Assembly: GCA_947449735.1 (NCBI GenBank)
Contig: CANFTB010000031.1
Span: forward strand, 1-59,052
From: Chthoniobacteraceae bacterium
GTDB taxonomy: Bacteria > Verrucomicrobiota > Verrucomicrobiia > Chthoniobacterales > Chthoniobacteraceae
Reading direction: 5' to 3'
DNA length: 59,052 nt
This document shows, piece by piece, positions 44,230 through 52,767 of this stretch. The position numbers were made by a program, and so were the translations under genes. The stretch's first letter is position 1. Each line of letters opens with the position of its first letter. The notes beneath the pieces are model-generated. The model saw only the letters and a list, made by a program, of their open reading frames with translations. It had not been told where the DNA came from and made no database searches.

Positions 44230-45648
44230 ATGAACTTTCAAAGTCTTCCCGAACTGAACCGCCGGGTTTTCCTCGGCAGGGCGACGCGCGGTCTCGGAGC
44301 CGTCGCGCTGGCCTCGCTCTCGACACCGACGCTCCTGAACGCCGCCGCAACTCAGGGCGTGCTCGGCAAGCTGCCCCTTCCCCAGAAGGCGAAGCGCGTG
44401 ATCTGGCTTTCCATGGCGGGCGGGCCCTCGCATCTGGAGACTTTCGACTACAAGCCGAAGCTCGCGGAAATGCACGGGCAGCCGATGCCTGAGAGCTTCA
44501 CCAAAGGGCAGCAGCTGGCCCAGTTGCAGGGCCAAAAGCTCAGCTGCTTCGGGCCGCAGCATGAGTTTCAAAAGTTTGGAAAAAACCAGACCGAGATCTG
44601 CGGGCTCTTCCCCCAGATCGGCTCCGTCATTGATGATATCTGCCTGATCCGTTCGATGACGACGGATGCCATCAACCACGATCCCGCGCACATGTTCATG
44701 AACACGGGCTCGCAGATCGCCGGACGTCCAAGCATGGGGGCGTGGGTGACCTACGGCTTGGGAAGCGAGTCCGTGGACTTGCCCGGCTTTGTGGTCCTCA
44801 CGTCGCTCGGTAAGGGCGGGCAAAACCAGCCCATCGCTGGCCGCCAGTGGAGTAGCGGCTTCTTGCCGAGCCGTTACCAGGGCGTCCAGCTGCGCGGCAA
44901 GGGTGACCCTGTGCTCTATCTCGGAACGCCGCCCGGGGTGACCCGGCAGCAGCAGGGGAGTGATGTCGAGGCAATCAACGCTTTAAACCGTCAGCATGCC
45001 TCGTTGGTCGACGACCCTGAAATCGCCACACGGATCACGCAGTACGAGATGGCTTTCCAGATGCAAGCGAGCGTCCCGGAGTTGATGGAGATCTCCGGGG
45101 AGGGGGCGAAGACGTTGGAGCTGTATGGCTGCCAACCGGGTGACGGTTCCTTCGCGTCCAACTGCCTCCTGGCCCGGCGCCTTGCCGAGCGCGGCGTGCG
45201 ATTCATCCAGTTGTACCACAAGGACTGGGACCACCACGGTGGATTGAAGGAGGGGATCGCGTTCAAGGCGCAGGAGATCGACCGGGCGTGCATGGCTCTG
45301 ATCACCGACCTGAAAGAGAGAGGCATGCTGGACAGCACGCTCATTGTCTGGGCCGGGGAATTCGGGCGGACGCCGATGTCGCAGGGAGGAAGCGGGCGCG
45401 ACCACCACAACAAGGCGATGTCCGTATGGATGGCGGGCGCAGGCGTGCGCGGCGGAATCGTGCACGGCGCGACTGACGAACTCGGCTACGCAGCTGTCGA
45501 CAAGGTTGCGACGGTCCACGATCTGCACGCGACGATGCTGCATCAGATGGGCGTTCAGCCAGATGCGTTCACGGTGAAGTTCCAGGGACTGGACGCGAAG
45601 CTTACGGGCGTGGAGGGGTCGAAAGTGATGAAAGACGTCCTTCTGTGA
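44230..45648 (+). CDS. DUF1501 Tat-exported protein (copy 1)
   Basis: A 472-residue protein with a twin-arginine-type leader (LNRRVFLGRATRGLGAVALA). The sulfatase/alkaline-phosphatase-like DUF1501 domain includes RVIWLSMAGGPSHLETFDYK, DHHGGLKEGIAFKAQEIDRA, IVWAGEFGRTPMSQ and GRDHHNKAMSVWMAG. The acids and His in these blocks suggest a metal site, but the substrate is unknown. It is coupled with the PSCyt gene upstream. The ATG at 44230 is used (a TTG lies two codons before). Its 3' end overlaps the convergent gluQRS gene by 47 bp. Confidence 0.92.
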   Translation: MNFQSLPELNRRVFLGRATRGLGAVALASLSTPTLLNAAATQGVLGKLPLPQKAKRVIWLSMAGGPSHLETFDYKPKLAEMHGQPMPESFTKGQQLAQLQGQKLSCFGPQHEFQKFGKNQTEICGLFPQIGSVIDDICLIRSMTTDAINHDPAHMFMNTGSQIAGRPSMGAWVTYGLGSESVDLPGFVVLTSLGKGGQNQPIAGRQWSSGFLPSRYQGVQLRGKGDPVLYLGTPPGVTRQQQGSDVEAINALNRQHASLVDDPEIATRITQYEMAFQMQASVPELMEISGEGAKTLELYGCQPGDGSFASNCLLARRLAERGVRFIQLYHKDWDHHGGLKEGIAFKAQEIDRACMALITDLKERGMLDSTLIVWAGEFGRTPMSQGGSGRDHHNKAMSVWMAGAGVRGGIVHGATDELGYAAVDKVATVHDLHATMLHQMGVQPDAFTVKFQGLDAKLTGVEGSKVMKDVLL

Positions 45649-46477
45649 TTGCGCTGGCGACGTCGCAGGGCGACCAGCCGGCGGCGCGCAGCGAACGCAG
45701 GGAAAGCGCGTCATCTCGCTTGGCCAGGCGTTTTCCATTCGCGTCGGTGACCAGATGGCAGTGGTAGAAGGCGGGCTCGGCCGCCTTCATCGCCCGCCAG
45801 AGCAGAATTTGTCGGAAAGTACTCGTGATCAGGTCCGCCCCACGGACGATTTCGCTGACCTGCATCAGGGAGTCGTCCACGCACGAGGCTAGTTGGTAGG
45901 AGGGAAAGCCGTCCTTGCGCCAGATCAGGAAGTCTCCAAAATCCCGGCCGGCGACGCACTGCTGGGGGCCCTGGAGGAGGTCGTTAAATCGGAGGGTTTC
46001 GTGCTCCGGGATGCGAAACCGCCAGTTTGTGGCGGGCAGGGAGTGCTCAAAAACGGTGGGTATTTTGGGTCGGCAGGTGCCCGCATAGACTGGTTCTTCG
46101 TCCCCCGGATGAGGGGCGCTTAGGGCCGAGGCGATTTCCTTGCGCGAGCATTTGCAAGGGTAGATCCAGCCCGAGGTCCTGAGTTCTTCAAACGCAGCCC
46201 GGTAGGATGAAAGTCTTTCGCTTTGAGAATAAGGGGCGTGCGGACCGCCCGTGTCGGGGCCCTCTTGCCAGTGGATGCCCAGCCATCGCAGGTCCTCGAG
46301 GGTCGCATGGGTAAACTCCGGCTTGCAGCGCGCGCCGTCCAGGTCGTCGTTGCGCAGGATGAGCGTTCCTCCGGCTGCAGAGGCGCGTAGCGCAACGGTG
46401 AGGAAGGTGGCCGCGTGCCCTGCGTGCAGAAAGCCGGTGGGCGAGGGGGCGAGGCGTCCTCTGTAGTGGGCAGGCAT
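45602..46477 (-). CDS. gluQ: glutamyl-Q tRNA(Asp) synthetase
   Basis: A truncated glutamyl-tRNA synthetase paralogue that attaches Glu to the queuosine of tRNA-Asp. It is 291 residues with no anticodon-binding domain. The HIGH-type motif is GRLAPSPTGFLHAGHAATFL. Zinc ligands are Cys-x-Cys in YPCKCSRKEI and Tyr/Cys in VYAGTCRPK. The KMSKS counterpart is NGKRLAKRDDALSL. The start at 46477 (MPAHYRGRLAPSPTG) matches the family. It runs against the surrounding plus-strand genes and overlaps the DUF1501 gene tail to tail. Confidence 0.92.
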   Translation of the reverse strand: MPAHYRGRLAPSPTGFLHAGHAATFLTVALRASAAGGTLILRNDDLDGARCKPEFTHATLEDLRWLGIHWQEGPDTGGPHAPYSQSERLSSYRAAFEELRTSGWIYPCKCSRKEIASALSAPHPGDEEPVYAGTCRPKIPTVFEHSLPATNWRFRIPEHETLRFNDLLQGPQQCVAGRDFGDFLIWRKDGFPSYQLASCVDDSLMQVSEIVRGADLITSTFRQILLWRAMKAAEPAFYHCHLVTDANGKRLAKRDDALSLRSLRAAGWSPCDVASAITEGRLSSLSTPPRP

Positions 46478-46555
46478 GGCGGGCGGGATGGATACGGCAG
46501 GATGGGGGCGTTGCTGCGATGTAATGAGTGTTCCCCTTACCACATACCCAACGCT

Positions 46556-47260
46556 ATGTCTTCCAATTCAAACTCTGAAGGTCTCCGGCGCCGAATCCTC
46601 CTGGTGGACGACCACCCCTTTTTCCGGCTCGGACTCGCACATTTTATCAACGCCCAGGTGGACCTCAAGGTCTGGGCGGAAGCTTCGGATCCGCGCGAAG
46701 CCATGCGGTTGCTGGAGAAGGAACGGCCTGACGTTGTGCTGCTGGACTTGAATCTCCCGGGAAAGGGCGGTTTGGAGCTGATCAAGGACATGAGGGCGCT
46801 TCATCCCAACGTGCCCATCCTTGTCTTGTCTATGCATGACGAATCTCAGTATGCGCCTCGTGTGCTGCGCGCTGGCGCGCGTGGCTACATCATGAAGAGC
46901 GAGCCGGTAAACCGGGTGGCGGAGGGAATCCGAAACGTCATTAATGGAAAGATCATCGTGAGTGAGCCGATGTCCTCCCTCATCCTGGAAATTTTCGCAG
47001 GCAAATCGCCGGGTGAAAACACGATACCCGAGGCCCGGCTTTCGGACCGAGAGCTTGAAGTGTTGTCTTTGGTCGGCAACGCTCTCAGCACGCGCAGTAT
47101 TGCGGAACGCCTGAGCATTAGCATGAAGACCGTCGAAGCCCACCGGGCCAACATTAAACAGAAGCTGAGCATCGCCTCCTCGCAGGAGCTTGTGCGCTAC
47201 GCGATCTGCTGGGTTGAGGAAAGCGGCCATGCCCCCGAGTCATTGGCCGTGGCCGTCTAA
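46556..47260 (+). CDS. NarL/FixJ-type two-component response regulator
   Basis: A 234-residue transcription regulator. The receiver domain has the acidic pocket ILLVDDHPFFRLGLAHF (Asp18, Asp19) and the phosphorylation site Asp64 in VVLLDLNLPGKGGLELIKDM. The C-terminal LuxR-type helix-turn-helix reads LSDRELEVLSLVGNALSTRS and IAERLSISMKTVEAHRANIK. No histidine kinase gene lies nearby, so it is an orphan. Its targets are unknown; the flanking PSCyt/DUF1501 genes are candidates only by position. The start is the ATG at 46556, 78 bp from the divergent gluQ start. Confidence 0.93.
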   Translation: MSSNSNSEGLRRRILLVDDHPFFRLGLAHFINAQVDLKVWAEASDPREAMRLLEKERPDVVLLDLNLPGKGGLELIKDMRALHPNVPILVLSMHDESQYAPRVLRAGARGYIMKSEPVNRVAEGIRNVINGKIIVSEPMSSLILEIFAGKSPGENTIPEARLSDRELEVLSLVGNALSTRSIAERLSISMKTVEAHRANIKQKLSIASSQELVRYAICWVEESGHAPESLAVAV

Positions 47261-47271
47261 GCAGGCGGTGC

Positions 47272-47313
47272 CGCCCGGCCCGCGGATTGCGCAAACAGGG
47301 CCGGGCGTTTCCT
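47272..47313 (+). terminator. probable terminator after the response regulator
   Basis: CGCCCGGCCC (47272-47281) pairs perfectly with GGGCCGGGCG (47298-47307) over a 16-nt loop, followed by TTTCCTTCT. The T-tract is interrupted, so it is a moderate terminator. It lies between the two converging genes. Confidence 0.6.
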
Positions 47314-47338
47314 TCTGCCATGGGAGGCTTTTGCAAAA

Positions 47339-48802
47339 TCAAGCCAGGATGGGTTTCACTACCTTGCCGTGCACGTCGGTAAGCCGATAGCGTCGGCCTT
47401 GGAACTTGTAGGTGAGTGCCTCGTGGTCCAGTCCGAGCAGGTGCAGGATCGTCGCCTGTAGGTCGTGGACGTGGACGCCGTCTTTGGTCACGTTGTAACC
47501 CAGATCGTCTGTCTCGCCGTGCACGATGCCACCCTGAACGCCGCCGCCCGCCATCCAGGCGGTGAAGCATCTCGGATGATGGTCCCGTCCGAAGTTTGTG
47601 CTTAGCTTTCCCTGGCAATAGTTCGTGCGTCCAAATTCGCCCCCCCAGACCACAAGGGTTTCGTCCAGCATCCCTCTCTGCTTGAGGTCTTGAATCAAGG
47701 CTGCGCATCCACGGTCGGTTTCGCCGCAGAGCTTTGGAATCGCCGAGGGCAGGCCTCCGTGGTGGTCCCAGTCCTGATGGTAGAGCTGGATGAAGCGTAC
47801 TCCTTTTTCCGCGAGTCTCCGCGCCTGCAGGCAGTTGGCCGCAAAGCTGCCGGGCTTTTTTGCGTCCGGTCCGTAGAGGTTGAAGGTCGCCTCGCTTTCG
47901 TCTGAAAAATCTGTCACCTCCGGAATGCTGCTCTGCATGCGGAACGCCATCTCGTAGTTGGCGATGCGCGCCTGGATGCCCGGATCGATTCCCGATGTCT
48001 CGAGTTGGTGCGAGTGCAGTTGTTCCAGGCGATTCAGCATCAGACGCCGGCTTTCACCCGTGATTCCCTGCGGATTGTTCAGGTATAAAACAGGATCCTT
48101 GGACGGGCGGAATTGAAGGCCCTGGTACTCTGCGGGCAGAAAACCGCTGCCCCAAAGGTGCGCCCCGAGGGGTTGCCCGCTCTTGTCCTTGGTGATGAGG
48201 ACCACGAATCCCGGCAGGTTGCTATTCTCGCTTCCCAAACCATAGCTTAGCCACGCGCCCATGCTGGGGCGTCCGGGGATCTGCGAACCCGTTTGTAGAA
48301 AGGTCACGCCGGGACCGTGGTTGATGGACTCCGTAAACATCGATTTGATGACGCAGAGTTCCGATGCCACTTCGCTAGTGTTCGGGAGGAGCGAGCTGAA
48401 CCAGGCGCCCGAGGGGCCGCTCTGCTTGAATGGAAACGGGGAGCCGACCATCGGAATGGACGACTGGTTCCCGGACATGCCGGTGAGACGCTGCCCCCCG
48501 CGCACGGAGTCCGGCAGTTGCTCCCCGTGTCTCTTAACCAGTTCGGGTTTGTAGTCGAAGAGGTCTAGTTGGGACGGGCCGCCCGACATGAACAGGTAGA
48601 TGACCCGCTTCGCCTTGGCCGCAAAGTGCGGGAGCCTTGGCGGAAGAGGGGATGGTAGGGCCGTCTCTGCCTTGAGTCCCTGCGAGGACGCAAGCAAATC
48701 GGCGAGCGCGATGCCGCCCAGTCCCAGTCCGCCTTCGCGCAGAAAGTGGCGCCTCGGAATCAGGCTGCCGGCCTCGGATTGAGTGAAAGATGGGTCAGTC
48801 AT
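47339..48802 (-). CDS. DUF1501 Tat-exported protein (copy 2)
   Basis: A 487-residue homologue of the DUF1501 protein at 44.2 kb, with a twin-arginine leader (SLIPRRHFLREGGLGLGGIA) and the same blocks: RVIYLFMSGGPSQLDLFDYK, QLYHQDWDHHGGLPSAIPKL, LVVWGGEFGRTNYCQG and FGRDHHPRCFTAWMAGGG. The start at 48802 overlaps the stop of the PSCyt gene (ATGA), showing translational coupling; the frame continues 72 codons upstream only as a shadow. The function is unknown, as for copy 1. Confidence 0.92.
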   Translation of the reverse strand: MTDPSFTQSEAGSLIPRRHFLREGGLGLGGIALADLLASSQGLKAETALPSPLPPRLPHFAAKAKRVIYLFMSGGPSQLDLFDYKPELVKRHGEQLPDSVRGGQRLTGMSGNQSSIPMVGSPFPFKQSGPSGAWFSSLLPNTSEVASELCVIKSMFTESINHGPGVTFLQTGSQIPGRPSMGAWLSYGLGSENSNLPGFVVLITKDKSGQPLGAHLWGSGFLPAEYQGLQFRPSKDPVLYLNNPQGITGESRRLMLNRLEQLHSHQLETSGIDPGIQARIANYEMAFRMQSSIPEVTDFSDESEATFNLYGPDAKKPGSFAANCLQARRLAEKGVRFIQLYHQDWDHHGGLPSAIPKLCGETDRGCAALIQDLKQRGMLDETLVVWGGEFGRTNYCQGKLSTNFGRDHHPRCFTAWMAGGGVQGGIVHGETDDLGYNVTKDGVHVHDLQATILHLLGLDHEALTYKFQGRRYRLTDVHGKVVKPILA

Positions 48803-51800
48803 TGTTTTACAACGGAGCCGTCGTGGTTGAATAGAGCCTGCGCAAGGATCGCAGCCGCGGCGGCCTCGGCCGGGGGCACCTTGGGATTGTGGGGAGTTTG
48901 ACCGACCTTCAAAAGCGCGGATGCCTGGTCCGGGTGCGCTTGGAAATGGGCGAGTTGTTCGGCGTAAAGGTTGGACAGAATGCTGCGCTCGGCCGCGTCC
49001 GGAAAGCGGCTGAGGCATGCCAGAAACGCGTCTTCGATCATGGCGTCGAGGTTGCCGCCGTGCTTGGCGTGAAGTTGGGAGCCGAGTGTCCGCGCCGCCT
49101 CCACATACTGCGGACCGTTGAGCAGCACCAGCGCCTGTAGCGGCGTGTTGGTTCGTTCACGACGTGCGGAACACACCGCCCTGCGGGACGCGTCGAAGGC
49201 CATCATTGCGGGCGGCGGCGAGGTGCGGAGCCAGCGGGTGTACAGGCTCCGCCTCAGGCTCCCCTCGCCAGGATCCGCCGCCGCCGGGCGGAACGCCTCC
49301 GAAACCTCGTACGGCTTTACCGGCGCTCCTCCCATCTTCTGTGACAGCAATCCGCTCGCAAACAGGAAGGTGTCCCGAATGGATTCCGCAGGCAGCCGGA
49401 ATCTGGGGCCGCGGGCGAGCATCACGTTCTCGGGGTCGTCTGTGACCAGTTCGATTCCCGCGGTGCTCTCCTGCATGTAGGTCTTGGAAAGCACGATGAG
49501 CTTAAGGAGCTCCTTGGTGTTCCATCCGGATTTCACGAATTCCAGGGCGAGCCAGTCGAGCACCTCTTGGTACTCCGGTTGGGAACCCTGGCTTCCAAAG
49601 TCATCAGAAGTTCTTACCAGTCCGCGTCCGAAAAGCGACTGCCACAAACGGTTGACCGTCACCCGGGCGAGTAGGGGATGCTGCGGTGATGTGAGCCATC
49701 TGGCCAGACCAAGGCGGTTCCGGGGCGCGTCGGTGGGAAAGGGCGGTAGGGAGGCAGGAGTTCCCGCCTCGACTTCGTCGCGCCGCTGGTCGTACTGGCC
49801 CCGCGACAGGACGTAGGCCTTTTTGGGCACTGGAAGCTCCCTCATCACCATGATTTCCGGCTGGGTCTCCAGTTCCTTGAGGAGATCGGCCCGCGCCTTG
49901 TGCAGGTTTTGCCGCGCTTGCGCGATTGGTTGCGTTCCTCCGCTTGCAACAAAGACTTCGAACAGCTGCTCCCGTTCGGACTCAGTCAGCAGCGCCGCGT
50001 CTTTGCTCCAAAGCTGTTGCAAGAGCCCAGGTTGGAAAGTCGAGTGGATCTCCGGCGCCGAGAGCAGTCTGTTGAAAACGCGGATATCTCCCACAATGCC
50101 GCCCTTGAAGCCGCGGTCGCGCATGCGTTCGCCGAGCGTGATGTTTTCCCTCGCCGGGTTGATGTCCCGCGAGAGGTTGTCCTTTAGAACGTCCGTCTCG
50201 GCGGGCATTCCGTTGATGAAAAGCTGCAACCCCGCGGCCCTTCCGGATCCGTCGGAGCCTACGGCGACATGTACCCATTCACCAGGCTCGACGGTTTGTT
50301 TGCTTCGGATCGAGGCGGCATCGCCGGGCCAGAATCTAATCAGCGACCACTTCAACTTGCCGTCCTCAAGCAGCAGCTCAAATCCGCGGCTGGCCGCGTC
50401 CGTCCACGCCTTGGAACGATGGAGGATTACCGCGCGCTCTTTGGCGTCAGGGGTTTGAATCCAGAGCGAAATGGTGAACGGATCCGGCCTGTTGAAGCTG
50501 CCCACGGAAAGGTTCAATGCATCGTCCCCTGAAAGACGTGCAGCCTTTCCAAACGGGGCTTCAACGATCTTGTTTTCACCCGAAACCGCCGCCGGTTTGG
50601 ACAGGTCGATGAGGTTCTGGAGCTTGTTGCCCTCGGGGGTCGCTCCGCTGAACCGGCCGATTTCGCCGGACGGGACAAACTCCCCGGAACGCCTAGCGAT
50701 CCACTCTGCCAGTTCATTTCTGGCCACTCTCTTTGCGTCGACTAGAGTCTTTTCCGAGTCCGCGATGAGGGCCTCGAAGCCGCGCGTCTTCTCCTTGCTT
50801 TGGGCGGATGCAAGGCGGATCGCCGGAGTGGGGGCGTCGCCGGTGAAGAAGGAATACAGCCCCGCCTCGTCGATGTCGTCGAAGAAGGCGAACATCTGGT
50901 AGAACTCTTTCTGCGTGATCGGATCGAACTTGTGGTCGTGGCATTTCGCGCACTCGAACGTCAGTCCTAGGAAGGTGGTGGCGAAGGTCTGTACGCGGTC
51001 GGCGACATATTCTACCCTGTACTCCTCCTCGACAGAACCGCCTTCGGACTCTTGCTGGTGCAGGCGGTTGAAAGCTGTGGCGAGAATTTGTTCCTGCGTG
51101 GCCCCGGGAAGCAGATCCCCGGCGAGCTGCCAAGTTGTGAACTGGTCGAATGGCAGGTTTTTGTTGAATGCGTCCACCACCCAGTCCCGCCACGGCCAGA
51201 CCGGCCGTTCGCGGTCCACCTGAAAGCCGAAACTGTCGGAGTATCTGGCGACGTCGAGCCATTCCGAGGCCATGCGTTCGCCGAACGCCGGCGAAGCCAG
51301 AAGTTTCTCAACAGCCCGCTTGTATGCGTCCGGACTTTTGTCGGCGATGAAGGCGCGGACTTCGTCTGCGGATGGGGGCAGGCCCGTCAGGTCCAGGCTC
51401 ACCCTGCGCAACAGCGCTTCCGGGCGGGCGGCGGTGCGAAGGTTCAGAGCCCGGGTCTTCAGACGTGCGCGGACCAGGCGGTCGATCTCGTTTTCCTCGG
51501 ACGGCCCGGCAGTCGGGTTAGGCCGCGCGTCAGGAGCCTTCGGCGGAATGAAAGACCAGAGCGGCTGGTATTCCGCCCCTTCCGCTATCCAGCGCCTGAT
51601 AGTCTCCACCTCGGCCTTCGTCAACCGCTCCATCTTGGCCTCGGGAGGGGGCATGACCTCGTCCTTGTCGGGGCTCGTGATCCGTTCAAAGAGGTGGCTG
51701 CCGGCGGTGTCTCCGGGCTTCAAAGGAACTTCGCCGCTTTTGGCAGCCTTCATGGCCGCATCCCGCTGGTCGAGGCGCAGTCCGGCTTTTCGGTGGCCGC

Positions 51801-51945
51801 TGTCCGGGCCGTGGCAGCCGAAGCACTTGTCCGAGAGGATCGGGCGCACATCCCTGTTAAATTCAATCGCGCCCTGGGCTGCCATCGATGCCGCAGGGCA
51901 GCTTGCTAGAATGGGCAGGACAATGCTCAGGGCTTTTGTGCGCAT
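48799..51945 (-). CDS. PSCyt1-DUF1549-LamG-DUF1553 exported protein (copy 2)
   Basis: A 1048-residue protein. It has a signal peptide (about 1-22) and a haem-type CxxCH in KCFGCHGPDSGHRKAGLRLD. DUF1549 has a second CxxCH in CAKCHDHKFDPITQKEFYQM. The middle holds a LamG/concanavalin-like domain (FNRPDPFTISLWIQTPDAKE, EWVHVAVGSDGSGRAAGLQL), typical of polysaccharide or protein binding. DUF1553 follows with LLARVTVNRLWQSLFGRGLV. Copy 1 has a different middle part, so the insert may set what each protein binds. It lies 117 bp after a Nudix-like gene and overlaps the DUF1501 gene downstream. Confidence 0.93.
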   Translation of the reverse strand: MRTKALSIVLPILASCPAASMAAQGAIEFNRDVRPILSDKCFGCHGPDSGHRKAGLRLDQRDAAMKAAKSGEVPLKPGDTAGSHLFERITSPDKDEVMPPPEAKMERLTKAEVETIRRWIAEGAEYQPLWSFIPPKAPDARPNPTAGPSEENEIDRLVRARLKTRALNLRTAARPEALLRRVSLDLTGLPPSADEVRAFIADKSPDAYKRAVEKLLASPAFGERMASEWLDVARYSDSFGFQVDRERPVWPWRDWVVDAFNKNLPFDQFTTWQLAGDLLPGATQEQILATAFNRLHQQESEGGSVEEEYRVEYVADRVQTFATTFLGLTFECAKCHDHKFDPITQKEFYQMFAFFDDIDEAGLYSFFTGDAPTPAIRLASAQSKEKTRGFEALIADSEKTLVDAKRVARNELAEWIARRSGEFVPSGEIGRFSGATPEGNKLQNLIDLSKPAAVSGENKIVEAPFGKAARLSGDDALNLSVGSFNRPDPFTISLWIQTPDAKERAVILHRSKAWTDAASRGFELLLEDGKLKWSLIRFWPGDAASIRSKQTVEPGEWVHVAVGSDGSGRAAGLQLFINGMPAETDVLKDNLSRDINPARENITLGERMRDRGFKGGIVGDIRVFNRLLSAPEIHSTFQPGLLQQLWSKDAALLTESEREQLFEVFVASGGTQPIAQARQNLHKARADLLKELETQPEIMVMRELPVPKKAYVLSRGQYDQRRDEVEAGTPASLPPFPTDAPRNRLGLARWLTSPQHPLLARVTVNRLWQSLFGRGLVRTSDDFGSQGSQPEYQEVLDWLALEFVKSGWNTKELLKLIVLSKTYMQESTAGIELVTDDPENVMLARGPRFRLPAESIRDTFLFASGLLSQKMGGAPVKPYEVSEAFRPAAADPGEGSLRRSLYTRWLRTSPPPAMMAFDASRRAVCSARRERTNTPLQALVLLNGPQYVEAARTLGSQLHAKHGGNLDAMIEDAFLACLSRFPDAAERSILSNLYAEQLAHFQAHPDQASALLKVGQTPHNPKVPPAEAAAAAILAQALFNHDGSVVKQ

Positions 51946-52062
51946 TTGCGTAGAAGGGACTCTTTTGACAATCGAAATTCGGGCCGAAAGTTAGGGGCGC
52001 TTTTTCGGGGAAGCTCTTCGGCGGCTGCAGTCGACGGCTATGAAGCAGCGCAATGCCCCGAG

Positions 52063-52671
52063 TCAGCCCAAGAGCCTTTCAATGTGGTCGCAACAAATCT
52101 GGGACCAAGTCTCCAATGAATCCCGGGACTCCAGCAGGACCTGCTTTTCTAAAAAACCAAGGTCCGCTATGGCCGCCTCGCCGCAGGAGATGTCGTCCGT
52201 TTCGCACTCGAACACATGGACGACGCCGATGTGGACCTGGCCGACCTCGGTGGAGTCGTCGTTCAGGAGGGCGACCGCCCGCTGGCGGTACGGAGTTTGA
52301 ATCCGCAGTTCCTCGCTGATTTCCCGTTGCAGAGCCCGGTGGTAGGCGTCGAGATTGAAGGCGACGCCCGCGGCGTCCGTGTCGTTCATGTGCCCGCCGA
52401 TCCCGATGGAGCGTTTTGCGGTGAGCCTTTTTTCCCCGCCCTTGCCGCCCCTGACGTAGCTTAGAATGCGTCCGCCATGCGTGAAAATTGCGTAGGGAAT
52501 GATTTGTTTGAAGCCGGGGTCTGTTTCCGCGAGCGAGCGAGGCATGAACCGCGGGGAAGGGGGCTGAAGCAGGCCGTTAAGGTATCGTTCCACGTCGAAG
52601 TGGAGCCCCTGAAAAGCGCCTAGACGGTCGAACTCAGAGCGGGGCACAACGAGGATCATTTCATCAGACAT
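52063..52671 (-). CDS. Nudix-like hydrolase (COG4112-type) with expanded Nudix box
   Basis: A 202-residue protein. The text RSIGIGGHMNDTDAAGVAFN followed by YHRALQREISEELRI holds the Nudix helix (REISEEL), but about ten extra residues separate the leading Gly from the RE pair. This is the pattern I associate with the MutT-like COG4112 proteins. Nudix enzymes cleave nucleoside diphosphate-linked compounds; the substrate here is unknown. The start at 52671 (MSDEMILVVPRSEFDRL) is chosen because the upstream frame is shadow. It diverges from malQ with a 96-bp gap. Confidence 0.75.
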   Translation of the reverse strand: MSDEMILVVPRSEFDRLGAFQGLHFDVERYLNGLLQPPSPRFMPRSLAETDPGFKQIIPYAIFTHGGRILSYVRGGKGGEKRLTAKRSIGIGGHMNDTDAAGVAFNLDAYHRALQREISEELRIQTPYRQRAVALLNDDSTEVGQVHIGVVHVFECETDDISCGEAAIADLGFLEKQVLLESRDSLETWSQICCDHIERLLG

Positions 52672-52767
52672 GGCGCTATTTCTCACTAGAGCCCGCCTTG
52701 GTGTCCAGCTTGCGCGTCTTCCCCGGCTTGCCATGAGGGTCAGGTTCGTCGTTTATCATCGGCCGTC

